From: Ralstonia pickettii
GTDB lineage: Bacteria > Pseudomonadota > Gammaproteobacteria > Burkholderiales > Burkholderiaceae
DNA length: 64,000 nt
Reading direction: 5' to 3'
Assembly: GCF_001699815.1 (NCBI RefSeq)
Contig: NZ_MCGB01000084.1
Span: forward strand, 1-64,000
Position numbers and translations under genes: made by a program. Below are positions 1-9,057 of the stretch, piece after piece. The notes beneath the pieces were generated by a model. It was not told the origin of the DNA. It did not search any database and saw only the letters and a list, made by a program, of their open reading frames with translations. Within the stretch, counting starts at the first letter, position 1, and every line of letters begins with the position of its first letter.

Positions 1-136
1 GCGCGCGCAGGCGCACCGTCGTTCCGTTGATCGACAGGTTTGCGCCGAGCGACAGCCCTTCGCGCGCAATCAGCACGTTGTCTGCCGCGTTCAGCTGAAT
101 CAGCGGCCCAGCGTACGCTGGGGTTGCCTGCAACAT
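1..136 (-). CDS. UxaA/altronate dehydratase-type protein, N-terminal SAF domain (partial, runs off left edge)
   Basis: Only the first 45 codons are in the window. The peptide contains LIQLNAADNVLIAREGLSLG, which resembles the SAF-domain start of the altronate/galactarate dehydratase family (the small N-terminal part of UxaA-type enzymes that dehydrate sugar acids). The ATG is preceded by GGAGGAG at good spacing, which fixes the start. It is divergent from the LacI-family regulator that follows, with a GntR-box-like operator between them, so it is probably a sugar-acid catabolic gene controlled by that regulator. The catalytic domain lies outside the window; it could be a stand-alone SAF subunit or a full-length dehydratase. 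Confidence 0.6.
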   Translation of the reverse strand, partial: MLQATPAYAGPLIQLNAADNVLIAREGLSLGANLSINGTTVRLRA

Positions 137-190
137 CCTTTGCTCCTCCGGGCTGTCTTCTCGTGCAGCCGCAGTCGATCGTGAGTTTTG

Positions 191-219
191 ATGTTACCGG
201 TTTATGTAACCGGTAACAT
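191..219. promoter_or_regulatory. GntR-box-like palindromic operator between the UxaA-type gene and the LacI-type regulator
   Basis: Perfect 10-bp inverted arms ATGTTACCGG and CCGGTAACAT are separated by 9 bp. The right part (204-219, ATGTAACCGGTAACAT) is itself a near-perfect 16-bp palindrome with the central CG step usual for LacI/GalR operators, and it closely matches the gluconate-repressor (GntR) box I know from enterobacteria. The left part (191-206) looks like a degenerate overlapping copy. Location between divergent genes fits repression of both. Confidence 0.65.
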
Positions 220-297
220 TTGCGCAATCGTAGTCTGGTTTTGCGATAATTGCTAGCCCCTTTTTCCCTGTGTTTCCCCAATCGGCCCATCGATCAC

Positions 298-1350
298 GTG
301 ACCAAGTCCACCACCGTGTCCCTCGTAGAAACCGCGCCGGCGGCCCCACGCCGTGCGCGCAAGAACACCGGGCGCGTCACTCTGAGCGACCTTGCCAAGC
401 TGGTGGGTGTGACCAAGGTGACGGTGTCCCGTGCGCTGAACACGCCGGAGCTGGTGTCGGGCGACACGCTCGAGCGCGTGCGCGAAGCGGTGCGGCAGAC
501 CGGCTATACGCCGGACCTCGTGGCCGGCTCACTGGCATCCAACCGCAGCCGGTTGATCGTCGCGCTCATCCCGACGATTGCGGGCAGCGTGTTTCAGGAA
601 ACGGTCGCGGCGCTGACCACCGAGCTGGCTGCTGCGGGCTATCAATTGCTGATCGGCCAGAGCGGCTACGACGAATCACGCGAAGATGCACTGCTCGATG
701 CGATCGTCGGACGGCGCCCCGCGGGCATCGTGCTGACGGGCGTGGTGCACTCCGCCAGCGTGCGGCAGAAGTTGCAGGCGGCCGGCGTACCGGTAGTGGA
801 AACCTGGGACATCACGCGCAACCCGCTGGACATGCTGGTGGGCTTCTCGCACCAGAAGGTCGGCCAGGCGGCGGCGCGCTATCTGAAACAACGCGGCGCA
901 AAGCGCCCCGCCGTCATCACGCCGAGCGACCGCCGTGCACAGGCCCGCGCGCAAGCCTTCGTGAAGGCGTTCGGCTCAGAGGCCGACATTCCCGTGATGG
1001 CCGCCGAATCCCCCGCCAGCCTCGGCGACGGCCGGCGCGCACTGGGCATATTGCTAGAGCAACATCCGGACACCGACGCCATCTTCTGCGGCGCAGACAT
1101 CCTTGCGCTCGGCGTGCTGATGGAGGCGGAACATCGCGGCATTGCCGTGCCGGCGCAACTCCGCGTGGTCGGCTACGGCGACCAGGTGTTCGCCAAAGAC
1201 ACCACGCCCGCGCTCACCACCATCCGCATCGACGGCACAGGCATCGGCAAGCTGGCAGCGACGTTGCTGATCAACCGCATCGAACACGGCGACGAAGAAC
1301 GGCGCACGGTCGATGTGGGTTTCACCCTCGTTGAGCGCGACAGCGCGTAG
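298..1350 (+). CDS. LacI/GalR-family transcriptional regulator (GntR-like)
   Basis: A helix-turn-helix of LacI type lies near residues 26-50 (RVTLSDLAKLVGVTKVTVSR followed by ALN, the hinge side), then a periplasmic-binding-protein-like effector domain to the C terminus (about 350 residues, normal for the family). It is divergent from a sugar-acid dehydratase-type gene and faces a GntR-box-like operator, so it probably senses a sugar acid such as gluconate, altronate or galactarate; the ligand is inference. The start is uncertain: GTG 298 is used here, but TTG 250 and GTG 319 are in frame and none has a good ribosome binding site. It ends 3 bp from the convergent M81 gene. Confidence 0.85.
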   Translation: MTKSTTVSLVETAPAAPRRARKNTGRVTLSDLAKLVGVTKVTVSRALNTPELVSGDTLERVREAVRQTGYTPDLVAGSLASNRSRLIVALIPTIAGSVFQETVAALTTELAAAGYQLLIGQSGYDESREDALLDAIVGRRPAGIVLTGVVHSASVRQKLQAAGVPVVETWDITRNPLDMLVGFSHQKVGQAAARYLKQRGAKRPAVITPSDRRAQARAQAFVKAFGSEADIPVMAAESPASLGDGRRALGILLEQHPDTDAIFCGADILALGVLMEAEHRGIAVPAQLRVVGYGDQVFAKDTTPALTTIRIDGTGIGKLAATLLINRIEHGDEERRTVDVGFTLVERDSA

Positions 1351-1353
1351 CGC

Positions 1354-2832
1354 TTAGGCAGGCACCGCGTCCGCATCGAGCGGAAACACGGGCCGCTGCA
1401 CCTTCACAAACGGAAAGCGCGCGTAATCCGAACTGGTCACGCCGCCGCCATCGCACTCCACCACGGCCTTGGCAATCGGCACGAACACGGGCCGGCAATA
1501 CATGCGCGACTTCAACAGCACGAAGCGCGCGGCATGCGGGTCCACGCCGATGTGCGTGAAGATACCGAGGTCCCAGTGCTCCTGCGGCGTCTCCGTGACG
1601 ACGATCTGCGCCGCGCCGATGTCGAGCAGCGCCGTGCGGCCCATGCGGATGCGCTGGCCCGTATAGGTCGGCCCCGTGATGGTGTATTCGCCGTCGCTGA
1701 TGCCGACAACCTTGCCCGTCAGCGCGCGCGGCACAGGGTAGATACCCAGCTGCACGAGCGGCACCTTGTCGCCCACGGGCAGCGAGACGGTAGCACCCTC
1801 GCCCGCCTCGATCATCGCAGCGACAGCTTCCGGGTCGCACACTGGCCCGACGGCGATGCCGCTCAAGCCTTGCTTCAACGCTTCGTGCAGGACGTGCATG
1901 TCATCGCACGTGCCGCCTGACATGCAGTTGTCGCCGTGGTCGAGCAGCAGCACGGGGCCGCTGCCGGGGGCGTGTGCCAACTTGGCCGCGCGCGCAATCG
2001 ATTCGGTCAGCGGTTCAGAGCGGTAGACGAACCCTTCGCGGTCGGCCCAGATGGCATCGGCGATGCGTTGCGCCGCGGCGTCGGCGGCATGCTTGTCGCC
2101 GTTGCCGACCACCACGACGGAAAGGCACGGGGCGGCAATGTCCGCCAGCCCGAATCCGGCCAGGATCGACACGGCCAGCATGCCGTCAGTCTCGGCCTGC
2201 TTGGCGAGCGCCACGGCGCGGTGCATCGCCCCTTCGTCGGTGCGGCTGCGCAGGGTGTGCGTGACCATCGGCAGGCGGCGCCACGCGAGCACGGGGTTCG
2301 CGCGGCCGGCCAGCTTGTCGAACAGCAGGCGGCCGGCGTGCTCGCCGGTTTCGTACATGTCAACGTGCGGATACGTCTTGAAGCTGACTGCGATGTCGGC
2401 CAGGTCAATGAACTTCTGCGTGAGATTGCCGTGCAGATCCAGCGCGACGGCAATCGGCACGCCGGCCGCCACCGCGCGCAGGCGTTCGAGCAGATCGCCT
2501 TCGCCGTCGTCGCTGTTCTCGGCGACCATCGCGCCGTGCAGGTCGAGCATCAGCGCATCGCAGCCGGGTGCAGCCGCGACGATGGCGTCGCACAGCGTGG
2601 TGTACGCCTCGGCAGCGACCCGTCCGCTGGGGTTCGCTCCGGCCACGACGGGCACGACGATTTCCGCGCCCGCCGCCTCCGCCAGATCGATGAACGCACC
2701 GGCCGCCGTGCGCGTGCCCTTGGCGGCGCGGTACGCGTCGGCACCGTAGTGCGGATGGAACGATGCCAGCGGCGTCGGCACCGGCGAGAACGTATTCGTC
2801 TCGTGATTGAAGCGGGCGATCAGGATGCGCAT
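1354..2832 (-). CDS. M81 family metallohydrolase (MlrC-like)
   Basis: A 492-residue protein that I recognise as the M81/MlrC family, founded by the MlrC peptidase of microcystin degradation. It starts with a family-typical N terminus (RFNHETNTFSP) and carries two DLHG motifs near residues 97-100 and 132-135, the second in LDLHGN, likely to contribute zinc ligands. It is the last gene of a minus-strand operon, 19 bp downstream of an M20 amidohydrolase and behind a LivHMGF-type transporter. In this setting members of the family are probably general amide or peptide hydrolases for an imported amino-acid-like compound rather than microcystin enzymes. Cytoplasmic; no signal peptide. Confidence 0.85.
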   Translation of the reverse strand: MRILIARFNHETNTFSPVPTPLASFHPHYGADAYRAAKGTRTAAGAFIDLAEAAGAEIVVPVVAGANPSGRVAAEAYTTLCDAIVAAAPGCDALMLDLHGAMVAENSDDGEGDLLERLRAVAAGVPIAVALDLHGNLTQKFIDLADIAVSFKTYPHVDMYETGEHAGRLLFDKLAGRANPVLAWRRLPMVTHTLRSRTDEGAMHRAVALAKQAETDGMLAVSILAGFGLADIAAPCLSVVVVGNGDKHAADAAAQRIADAIWADREGFVYRSEPLTESIARAAKLAHAPGSGPVLLLDHGDNCMSGGTCDDMHVLHEALKQGLSGIAVGPVCDPEAVAAMIEAGEGATVSLPVGDKVPLVQLGIYPVPRALTGKVVGISDGEYTITGPTYTGQRIRMGRTALLDIGAAQIVVTETPQEHWDLGIFTHIGVDPHAARFVLLKSRMYCRPVFVPIAKAVVECDGGGVTSSDYARFPFVKVQRPVFPLDADAVPA

Positions 2833-2851
2833 GAGCGGTCGGGTGATGGTG

Positions 2852-4105
2852 TCAAACGCGGCCAGCGGCCTGGAGCATCGCGTGCAGCAGCACGTTGGCC
2901 CCGGCTTCCAGATGTTCGGGGCGGGCGTCTTCGATTTCGTTGTGGCTGATGCCGTCCTTGCACGGCACGAAGATCATCGCGGTGGGGGCCACACGCGCCA
3001 GATAGACCGCGTCATGGCCTGCGCCGCTGATCACGTCCATCTCCGACAACCCCAACTGCCGCGCGCCGCTGCGCACCGCGTTCACCAGCGTGGCGTCAAA
3101 CGGCTGCGGCGGGAAGTAGACGACCTGGCGCAATGCGATGTCGATGCCGCTGCGTGTGCGCAACTCCGCCACCGCCTCATGCAGTGCCGCATCCATGTCG
3201 GACAACATCGCGTCGTCAGCGGCGCGAAAGTCGATCGTCATCGACACTTGGCCGGGAATCACGTTGCGCGAATCCGGATGCACGCTCAGGCAGCCCACCG
3301 TGGCCCGCGCGTGTGGCGGGCGCTCCAGCGCGATGCGGTTGGCAATGCCGACCAGCTCCGCCGCCGGCAGCAACGCATCGCGGCGCAGCTCCATCGGCGT
3401 GGGGCCGGCGTGCGCTTCCATGCCGGTCAAGACCACGTCGTACCAGCGCTGGCCGAGCGCGCCCGTCACCACGCCGATCGTCGTGGCGTGCGCCTCCAGC
3501 ACCGGCCCTTGTTCGATATGTGCTTCGAAATAGGCACCGACGGCTCGGCCGCCAACAGGCTCACTCCCCGCGTAGCCGATACTGCGTAGCGCCTCGCCCA
3601 CGGCAACGCCGTCGCGGTCCTGCGCGGCCAGCACGGCGTCCAGCGCAAACTCGCCGATGAACGCGCCGGAGCCCATCATCACCGGCACGAAGCGCGAACC
3701 TTCTTCGTTGGTCCACACGGCCACTTCGATGGGCGCTTCCGTTTCGATGCCCGCATCGTTGAGCGCGCGCACCACCTCGATGCCGGCGAACACGCCGTAG
3801 TTGCCGTCGAACTTGCCGCCGGTCGGCTGCGTGTCGATATGGCTGCCGGTCATCACCGGCGGCAGTGCATTGTTGCGGCCGGGGCGGCGCGCGAAGAGGT
3901 TGCCGATCGCGTCCACGCGTACGGTGCAGCCAGCGGCTTCGGCCTGCGCAACAAAGAAGTCGCGGCCCTGCCGGTCGAGATCCGTCAGCGCAAGGCGGCG
4001 CACGCCGCCCTTGGGCGTGGCGCCGATGCGCGCCTGCTGCATGAGCGTGTCCCACAGACGTGCGCCGTTGACGCGCAAAGTGGTATCGAGTTGGGTGGTC
4101 GTCAT
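2852..4105 (-). CDS. Zn-dependent M20 family amidohydrolase (N-carbamoyl-amino-acid hydrolase / allantoate amidohydrolase type)
   Basis: A 417-residue dinuclear metallo-amidohydrolase of the HyuC/AllC/ureidopropionase group. Metal-ligand motifs are visible: GSHIDTQ (His89, Asp91), KFDGNYG (Asp100), TNEEG (Glu134-Glu135), a His in AHIEQGP and a C-terminal GAGHDA His. The usual reaction in this group is hydrolysis of an N-carbamoyl or ureido amide bond with release of ammonia and CO2; the substrate here cannot be read from sequence. It lies 11 bp after livF-like and 19 bp before the M81 gene, so transporter and two hydrolases probably act on one imported compound. Confidence 0.88.
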   Translation of the reverse strand: MTTTQLDTTLRVNGARLWDTLMQQARIGATPKGGVRRLALTDLDRQGRDFFVAQAEAAGCTVRVDAIGNLFARRPGRNNALPPVMTGSHIDTQPTGGKFDGNYGVFAGIEVVRALNDAGIETEAPIEVAVWTNEEGSRFVPVMMGSGAFIGEFALDAVLAAQDRDGVAVGEALRSIGYAGSEPVGGRAVGAYFEAHIEQGPVLEAHATTIGVVTGALGQRWYDVVLTGMEAHAGPTPMELRRDALLPAAELVGIANRIALERPPHARATVGCLSVHPDSRNVIPGQVSMTIDFRAADDAMLSDMDAALHEAVAELRTRSGIDIALRQVVYFPPQPFDATLVNAVRSGARQLGLSEMDVISGAGHDAVYLARVAPTAMIFVPCKDGISHNEIEDARPEHLEAGANVLLHAMLQAAGRV

Positions 4106-4116
4106 GATGTGTGCGT

Positions 4117-4833
4117 TTAAGCGGCCAGACCGACGCCAAGGTAGCGGTCCTTGATGGCGTCGTCGGCGCGGAAGGCTTCGTTGGTACCGCTGTAGACCAC
4201 GCGGCCCTGTTCGATGATCACGTGGCGATCGGCGAGCTGCGTGCAGACTTCAAGATTCTGTTCGACAAGCAGGATGGACACGCCCGCCTGCTTGATGACT
4301 TTCAGCTGCGCGACGATCTCTTCCACGATGACGGGGGCCAGACCTTCGACCGGCTCGTCGAGCATCAGCAGGCGCGGGTGGTTCATCAGCGCGCGGCCGA
4401 TGGCCAGCATCTGCTGCTCGCCACCGGACAGGTTGGCGCCGCCATTGCGCCGCCGCTCATGCAGACGCGGGAAGATGCGGTAGATGTCAGCCAGCTGCCA
4501 CGGAGAATCCCGCCGCGCGCCGAGCTTCAGGTTCTCCTCCACCGTCAGCAGCTTGAAGATGCCGCGATGCTCCGGCACCAGGCACAAGCCCTGCGCGGCA
4601 ATGCGATGCGGCGGCGGCCCAGCGATGTCCTTGCCGCGAAAGCGCACTTGCCCGCCGCGCGGCGTGACGACGCCGGCAATCGTCTTCAGCGTGGTCGATT
4701 TTCCGGCGCCATTGCGGCCGAGCAGCGTCACGAGTTCGCCCTCGCCCACCGTGAGCGCCACGCCCTGCAGCACGTGGCTCTTACCGTAATAGCCGTGGAG
4801 GTCTGCAACGTCGAGAATCGCCGTCGTCGTCAT
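4117..4833 (-). CDS. Branched-chain-amino-acid-type ABC transporter ATPase, LivF family
   Basis: A 238-residue ABC ATPase with Walker A GRNGAGKST, signature LSGGEQQ and Walker B LLMLDEP. Sequence style and length match LivF. Its ATG overlaps the stop of the LivG-type gene (4 bp), giving translational coupling. It should form the cytoplasmic heterodimer with LivG-type under the LivH/LivM permeases. Because the operon ends with two amide hydrolases, the transported solute is probably an amide, carbamoyl compound or peptide rather than leucine itself. Confidence 0.93.
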   Translation of the reverse strand: MTTTAILDVADLHGYYGKSHVLQGVALTVGEGELVTLLGRNGAGKSTTLKTIAGVVTPRGGQVRFRGKDIAGPPPHRIAAQGLCLVPEHRGIFKLLTVEENLKLGARRDSPWQLADIYRIFPRLHERRRNGGANLSGGEQQMLAIGRALMNHPRLLMLDEPVEGLAPVIVEEIVAQLKVIKQAGVSILLVEQNLEVCTQLADRHVIIEQGRVVYSGTNEAFRADDAIKDRYLGVGLAA

Positions 4834-5600
4834 GCCTTGCCTCCCGTGATCATGTTGCCGAGATACGCGGCGCGCACGCGCGGATCCGCCCGCACGGCAT
4901 CGGGCGTGCCCTCCATGAGCACCTTGCCCTGCTGCATGACGGTGATCATGTCGGAGATGTCCATCACGATGTCCATGTTGTGTTCGATCAGCACGACCGT
5001 GTGATCCTGCGCCAGGCCGCGAATGAGCGCCTTCATGGCGGGCAGGTCGTCCACGCCCATGCCGGAGGTGGGTTCATCCAGGAAGATCGCGCGCGGGTTG
5101 GCGGCCAGCGCCATGCCCACTTCCAGCCGGCGCTGCTGGCCGTGCGAAAGGACGGCGGCCGGCGTGTCGGCCAGGCGCGGCAATTCAAGCCGATCGAGCA
5201 CGCGGTCGACCGTGTCGGCGCAGGCCAGCTCGCCCTGCGGCAGGCGCCAGCCGTGCAGGGCACGACGCGGCGTGGTGCCGAGTGCGGCGAGGCGCAGGTT
5301 CTCACGCACGGAAAGGCTCGGGAACAGGCTCGTCACCTGGAACGAACGCGCAATGCCACGCTGCACACGCTGGTAGTCGGCTTCACGCGTCACGTCGTGG
5401 CCATCGAAAACGATGGTGCCGCTGGTGATCATGCGTGTGCCCGTGAGCATGTGGAACAGTGTGGTCTTGCCTGCGCCGTTGGGGCCGATGACGGAGTGGA
5501 CCGTGCCGGGCATCACACGCAGATCGACGCCGCCCAGTGCGGTGAATTTGCCGTACTGCTTGACGATGCCGGTGGCCTGGAGGATGGGGGTGGTGGTCAT
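4830..5600 (-). CDS. Branched-chain-amino-acid-type ABC transporter ATPase, LivG family
   Basis: A 256-residue ATPase with Walker A GPNGAGKTT, a signature motif altered to LSHGQQ (common in LivG), and Walker B FLDEPTSGM. The reading frame is open much further upstream, but the ATG at 5600 overlaps the LivM stop in an ATGA arrangement and gives the expected LivG length, so that start was chosen. Partner of the LivF-type ATPase downstream. Confidence 0.92.
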   Translation of the reverse strand: MTTTPILQATGIVKQYGKFTALGGVDLRVMPGTVHSVIGPNGAGKTTLFHMLTGTRMITSGTIVFDGHDVTREADYQRVQRGIARSFQVTSLFPSLSVRENLRLAALGTTPRRALHGWRLPQGELACADTVDRVLDRLELPRLADTPAAVLSHGQQRRLEVGMALAANPRAIFLDEPTSGMGVDDLPAMKALIRGLAQDHTVVLIEHNMDIVMDISDMITVMQQGKVLMEGTPDAVRADPRVRAAYLGNMITGGKA

Positions 5601-6568
5601 GCGCGCTCCTCCTGCACCGCCGGTGCGTGACGCAGTGCGCGCACACGCTGCCACAGCTTCTGCCCGAGCCCGAACAGCCCGCGCTGCATGAACAGGCTCA
5701 CTGCGATCAGCAGGAAGCCGAGCAACATGAGCCAGCGCGGCCACAGGCTTGAGAGCCAATCCGACAGCAACACATAGAACGCCGCACCCAACACCGAGGC
5801 AAACACGTTGCCCGTGCCGCCGATGACGGTCATCACCAGAATCATTTCGCTGACGTGGTAGTCGATATTGGCCAGCGGCGCGATGCCCGTGAGCATGGCG
5901 TGCAGGGCGCCGGCCAGCCCTGTCACCGCACCGGAGATGACAAACGCCAGCAGCTTGAATGCGCGCACGTTGTAGCCGACGGCGAGCGCGCGCTCTTCGT
6001 TGTCGCGAATGGCCAGCAGCGTGCGGCCAAACACCGATTCCGTCACACGCTGCACGAGGAAGAACACCACGAGAAACAGCGCCGCGACAAACGCGTAGAA
6101 CGCCCACGGCGACGCCGCAAATGCCGGACGCGGAATATCGAGCAGGCCGTTATCGCCGCCTGTGAGCGACGGCGTGGTGTAGGCCAGGAAATAGAACATC
6201 TGCGAGAAGGCCAGCGTCAGCATGACGAAGTACGTGCCGCGCTGGCGGATGGCGAACCAGCCGACCACCGCCGCCACGACCGCGCCCACCACCACGGCCA
6301 GAACAAGCGCCACCGGCATCGGCAGCGCGAGTTGCGTGAGGCCGATACCCGCGGCATAGCTGCCGAGCCCGAAGAAGATGCCTTGCCCGAACGACAGCAG
6401 CCCCGTGTAACCGAGTAGCACGTTGCAGGCCATCACGGCCATCGCGTAGACGAGCACTTCGGTGGCCAACGTGCCGGACGTCAGCACCAGCGGCAACAGC
6501 AACGTCACGCCCAGCGCCAGCCACCAGAAGCGCTGACGCGAAATTCCATGGAATGCGGCTTGCATCAT
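5597..6568 (-). CDS. Branched-chain-amino-acid-type ABC transporter permease, LivM family
   Basis: A 323-residue inner-membrane protein with many hydrophobic helices and the LivM/LivH EAA-like region (RDNEERALAVGYNV) near two thirds of its length. Two adjacent ATG codons at 6566-6568 and 6563-6565 follow directly on the end of the LivH gene (4-bp overlap), which decides the start against the longer open frame. Forms the membrane channel with LivH-type. Confidence 0.92.
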   Translation of the reverse strand: MMQAAFHGISRQRFWWLALGVTLLLPLVLTSGTLATEVLVYAMAVMACNVLLGYTGLLSFGQGIFFGLGSYAAGIGLTQLALPMPVALVLAVVVGAVVAAVVGWFAIRQRGTYFVMLTLAFSQMFYFLAYTTPSLTGGDNGLLDIPRPAFAASPWAFYAFVAALFLVVFFLVQRVTESVFGRTLLAIRDNEERALAVGYNVRAFKLLAFVISGAVTGLAGALHAMLTGIAPLANIDYHVSEMILVMTVIGGTGNVFASVLGAAFYVLLSDWLSSLWPRWLMLLGFLLIAVSLFMQRGLFGLGQKLWQRVRALRHAPAVQEERA

Positions 6569-7422
6569 CCCCTCCCCAGCAGGCCGTGCGGGCGCAGCAG
6601 CAGCACAGCTGCCATCGCCACGTAGATCATCAGCCGTGCGCCCTCGGGCCACAGCGTGCTCATCAGGCTCTGCACGATGCCGACCAGCAGGCCGCCGACC
6701 AGCGCCCCCGCAAAGCTGCCCATGCCACCCACCACCACGACCACGAAGGCGACGCCGAGGGCCTCCACGCCCATGAAGGGCTCCGCGCCGCGAATGGGCG
6801 CAGCCAGCACACCGGCCACCGCCGCGGTCGCCGCGCCCAGTGCAAACATCAAGCTGAACAGGCGGAATACGTTGATGCCGAGCAGCGACACCATCTCTGT
6901 CGATTCGCTCCCCGCGCGCACGGCGCTTCCCAGCCGCGTGCCCTCCAGCAGCCACCACAGCCCGAGCGCCAGCACGGCGGTAAAACCGATCACGAACAGC
7001 CGGTACTTCGGATAGACGAAATCGCCCCACATCACCACGCCCTGCAATGCATCGGGCGCTGGCACGTCCACGCCCAGCGGCCCCCACGCCACGATGATGA
7101 GTTCCTGCACCACCAGCGCCAGCCCCACCGTGACGACGATGTGGAATTCGTGCGCCTGCGCATACACGTGCCGCAGCAGCACCTTCTCCGTCACCCACGC
7201 CAGCGCGCCGATGACGAGGGGCGCGAGCACAAGCGCCAACCAGAAATCCATGCCCATCTGCAGGGCCTGAAAGCACAGATACGCGCCCAGCGCATAAAAC
7301 GCGCCGTGGGCGAAATTGACGAAGCGCAACAGCCCGAAGATGATCGACAGCCCTACCGCCAGCAGGAAGTAGAGCATGCCGATCCCCACGCCGTTGACGA
7401 CCTGGAGCAGGTAGACGTTCAT
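6565..7422 (-). CDS. Branched-chain-amino-acid-type ABC transporter permease, LivH family
   Basis: A 285-residue multi-spanning permease beginning LLQVVNGVGIGMLYFLLAVG and containing FVNFAHGAFYALGAY, a segment highly typical of LivH/UrtB permeases, and the conserved GGMGSFAGA near the C terminus. It follows the binding-protein gene after about 80 bp and overlaps the LivM gene. Confidence 0.93.
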   Translation of the reverse strand: MNVYLLQVVNGVGIGMLYFLLAVGLSIIFGLLRFVNFAHGAFYALGAYLCFQALQMGMDFWLALVLAPLVIGALAWVTEKVLLRHVYAQAHEFHIVVTVGLALVVQELIIVAWGPLGVDVPAPDALQGVVMWGDFVYPKYRLFVIGFTAVLALGLWWLLEGTRLGSAVRAGSESTEMVSLLGINVFRLFSLMFALGAATAAVAGVLAAPIRGAEPFMGVEALGVAFVVVVVGGMGSFAGALVGGLLVGIVQSLMSTLWPEGARLMIYVAMAAVLLLRPHGLLGRG

Positions 7423-7502
7423 TGCGTTGACCGAAATGGCACTCAGGAAGACAGGCGCCCGCGCTTCAGTGGCCGAAGGCGGGCGAGCGGCAGATCAGAC
7501 CC

Positions 7503-8702
7503 TCAGGCCAGCTTGCACTGCGTCTGTTCGACCGGCAGGAACGCCTTGCCGACGGCGACCACCTCGGCAAAGTCGTCCTTGTCCTTCATGCGGTTCTTGG
7601 GCTTGCCCTTGAGCAGGTAGTAGTTCTTGAGCACCTGGTGGTCGGCCGCGCGAATTTCTTCGGGGCCCGTCAGGCCGTCGTACTTCATGCCCTGCAGCGC
7701 GGCAATCACGGCCTTCGGATCGGCGCTGCCGGCCTTGGCCATTGCGTCGAGCAGGATCTTGGTGCAGGTGTACGAGCCTGCCAGGCTGTAGTTCGGGTTG
7801 GTCTTGAACGCCGCCTGCGTGCGCTTGACCAGATCGCGGTTGGCGGGCGTATCCACGTCGTGCCAGTACTGCGCGCCGAAGTACACGCCATCGCACAGGT
7901 CGGCGCCGAGCGATTCGAACTGCTCCAGGCCAGACGCCCACGCCACCAGGATCGTCGTGTTCTTCTTCATGCCGAAACTCACCGCCTGGCGCAGCGTGTC
8001 GGACGATTGCGAACCGAAGTTCAGGATCAGCAGCACGTCGGGCTTGGCGGCCATCGCGTTGGTCAGGTAGCCGCTGAATTCCTTCTCGGTGAGCGCGTGA
8101 TAGCTGTTGCCCACATGCTCGATGCCCTTTTCCTTGAAGATGTTCTTGGCCGCCGAAAGCAGCCCGTCGCCAAACACGTATTGCGGCGTGATGGTGTACC
8201 AGCGCTTGGCCTTGGGCATCGACTCGATGAGCGGGCGCACGGTGCGCTCGATGGCGCCGTATGTGGGCACCGACCAGCGGAAGGTCGCGCGGTTGCAGTC
8301 CTTGCCGGTAATTTCATCGGCGCCCGCGGTCGTGATGAACACCCCGCCGAACTTCTCCGCCTCCTTGCCCATGGCCAGCGATTCGGAAGACAGGATGCCG
8401 CCCGCGAAATAGCGCGCGTTCTTCTGCTGCGCGAGTTCCTGGACCTTGCGCACGGCCGTGGCTGGCTTGCCCTCGGTGTCGAGCACGCTATACGCCAGCG
8501 GCCGGCCGAGCACCTTGCCGTATTGCTCCACGGCCAGCTTCATGCCGAGGTCGGCAAACTTGCCATTGGCAGCGAACGGACCGGACATCGGCACCGGGCA
8601 GCCGAGTTCGATGGCATCGGCCGCAAACGCAGAACGGGCCTGCAGCACCGACGCAGGCACGGCGGACAGCGCCGCCAGTTTGAGCAAATCTCGACGATTC
8701 AA
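7503..8702 (-). CDS. Periplasmic substrate-binding protein of the Liv-type ABC transporter, Tat-exported
   Basis: A 399-residue ABC binding protein (type I periplasmic fold, as in amide/urea binding proteins) and the first gene of the operon. The start is a TTG at 8700-8702, chosen because AAGGAG lies 7 bases upstream; the peptide then opens NRRDLLKLAALSAVPASVL, a twin-arginine signal with the RR-x-LLK pattern, cleaved near FAADAIE. An upstream in-frame ATG at 8753 would bury this signal and lacks support. The mature protein delivers the solute to the LivHM permease. Tat export of a Liv-type binding protein is not unusual in Burkholderiales. Confidence 0.88.
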   Translation of the reverse strand: MNRRDLLKLAALSAVPASVLQARSAFAADAIELGCPVPMSGPFAANGKFADLGMKLAVEQYGKVLGRPLAYSVLDTEGKPATAVRKVQELAQQKNARYFAGGILSSESLAMGKEAEKFGGVFITTAGADEITGKDCNRATFRWSVPTYGAIERTVRPLIESMPKAKRWYTITPQYVFGDGLLSAAKNIFKEKGIEHVGNSYHALTEKEFSGYLTNAMAAKPDVLLILNFGSQSSDTLRQAVSFGMKKNTTILVAWASGLEQFESLGADLCDGVYFGAQYWHDVDTPANRDLVKRTQAAFKTNPNYSLAGSYTCTKILLDAMAKAGSADPKAVIAALQGMKYDGLTGPEEIRAADHQVLKNYYLLKGKPKNRMKDKDDFAEVVAVGKAFLPVEQTQCKLA

Positions 8703-9057
8703 AGCGCACTCCTTGGGGTTCGTGTATGGGACACAACAAGCGCCTGGAGCCACCTGCGGCGGCCTCCTCCTAGCCTGACCGGCGAGGTTTTTCGCCGACG
8801 GTAGCGTCGAGCAAGAACCAGACCGGTTTCTTATATTTGTTATGATAAATAGGCAAAATCATCATAGAATCCGCCTCCACGCTGCGTCAACGACGACGAA
8901 GTCGGTGTTTACGCCAAGGTGTGTGGGATTGAGGTGCCGGGCGACGATGCGGGAATGCGGTGCGTACGCACGATCGAAGGGCATGCATGCACCACCTCGG
9001 GCAGCCCGGGCGGCACAAGCTCGCAGTTAGAATGCGCGCAACTAGGAACGGACATCC
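8703..9057. other. Divergent intergenic region between the binding-protein gene and the FadR-type regulator
   Basis: No gene is visible in these 355 bp. A short AT-rich island at about 8829-8868 stands out in GC-rich surroundings and contains TATTTGTTATGATAAATA, whose outer arms TATTT/AAATA are inverted. This is a candidate operator for the FadR-type regulator or a promoter for the minus-strand operon; the evidence is composition and weak symmetry only. Confidence 0.4.
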
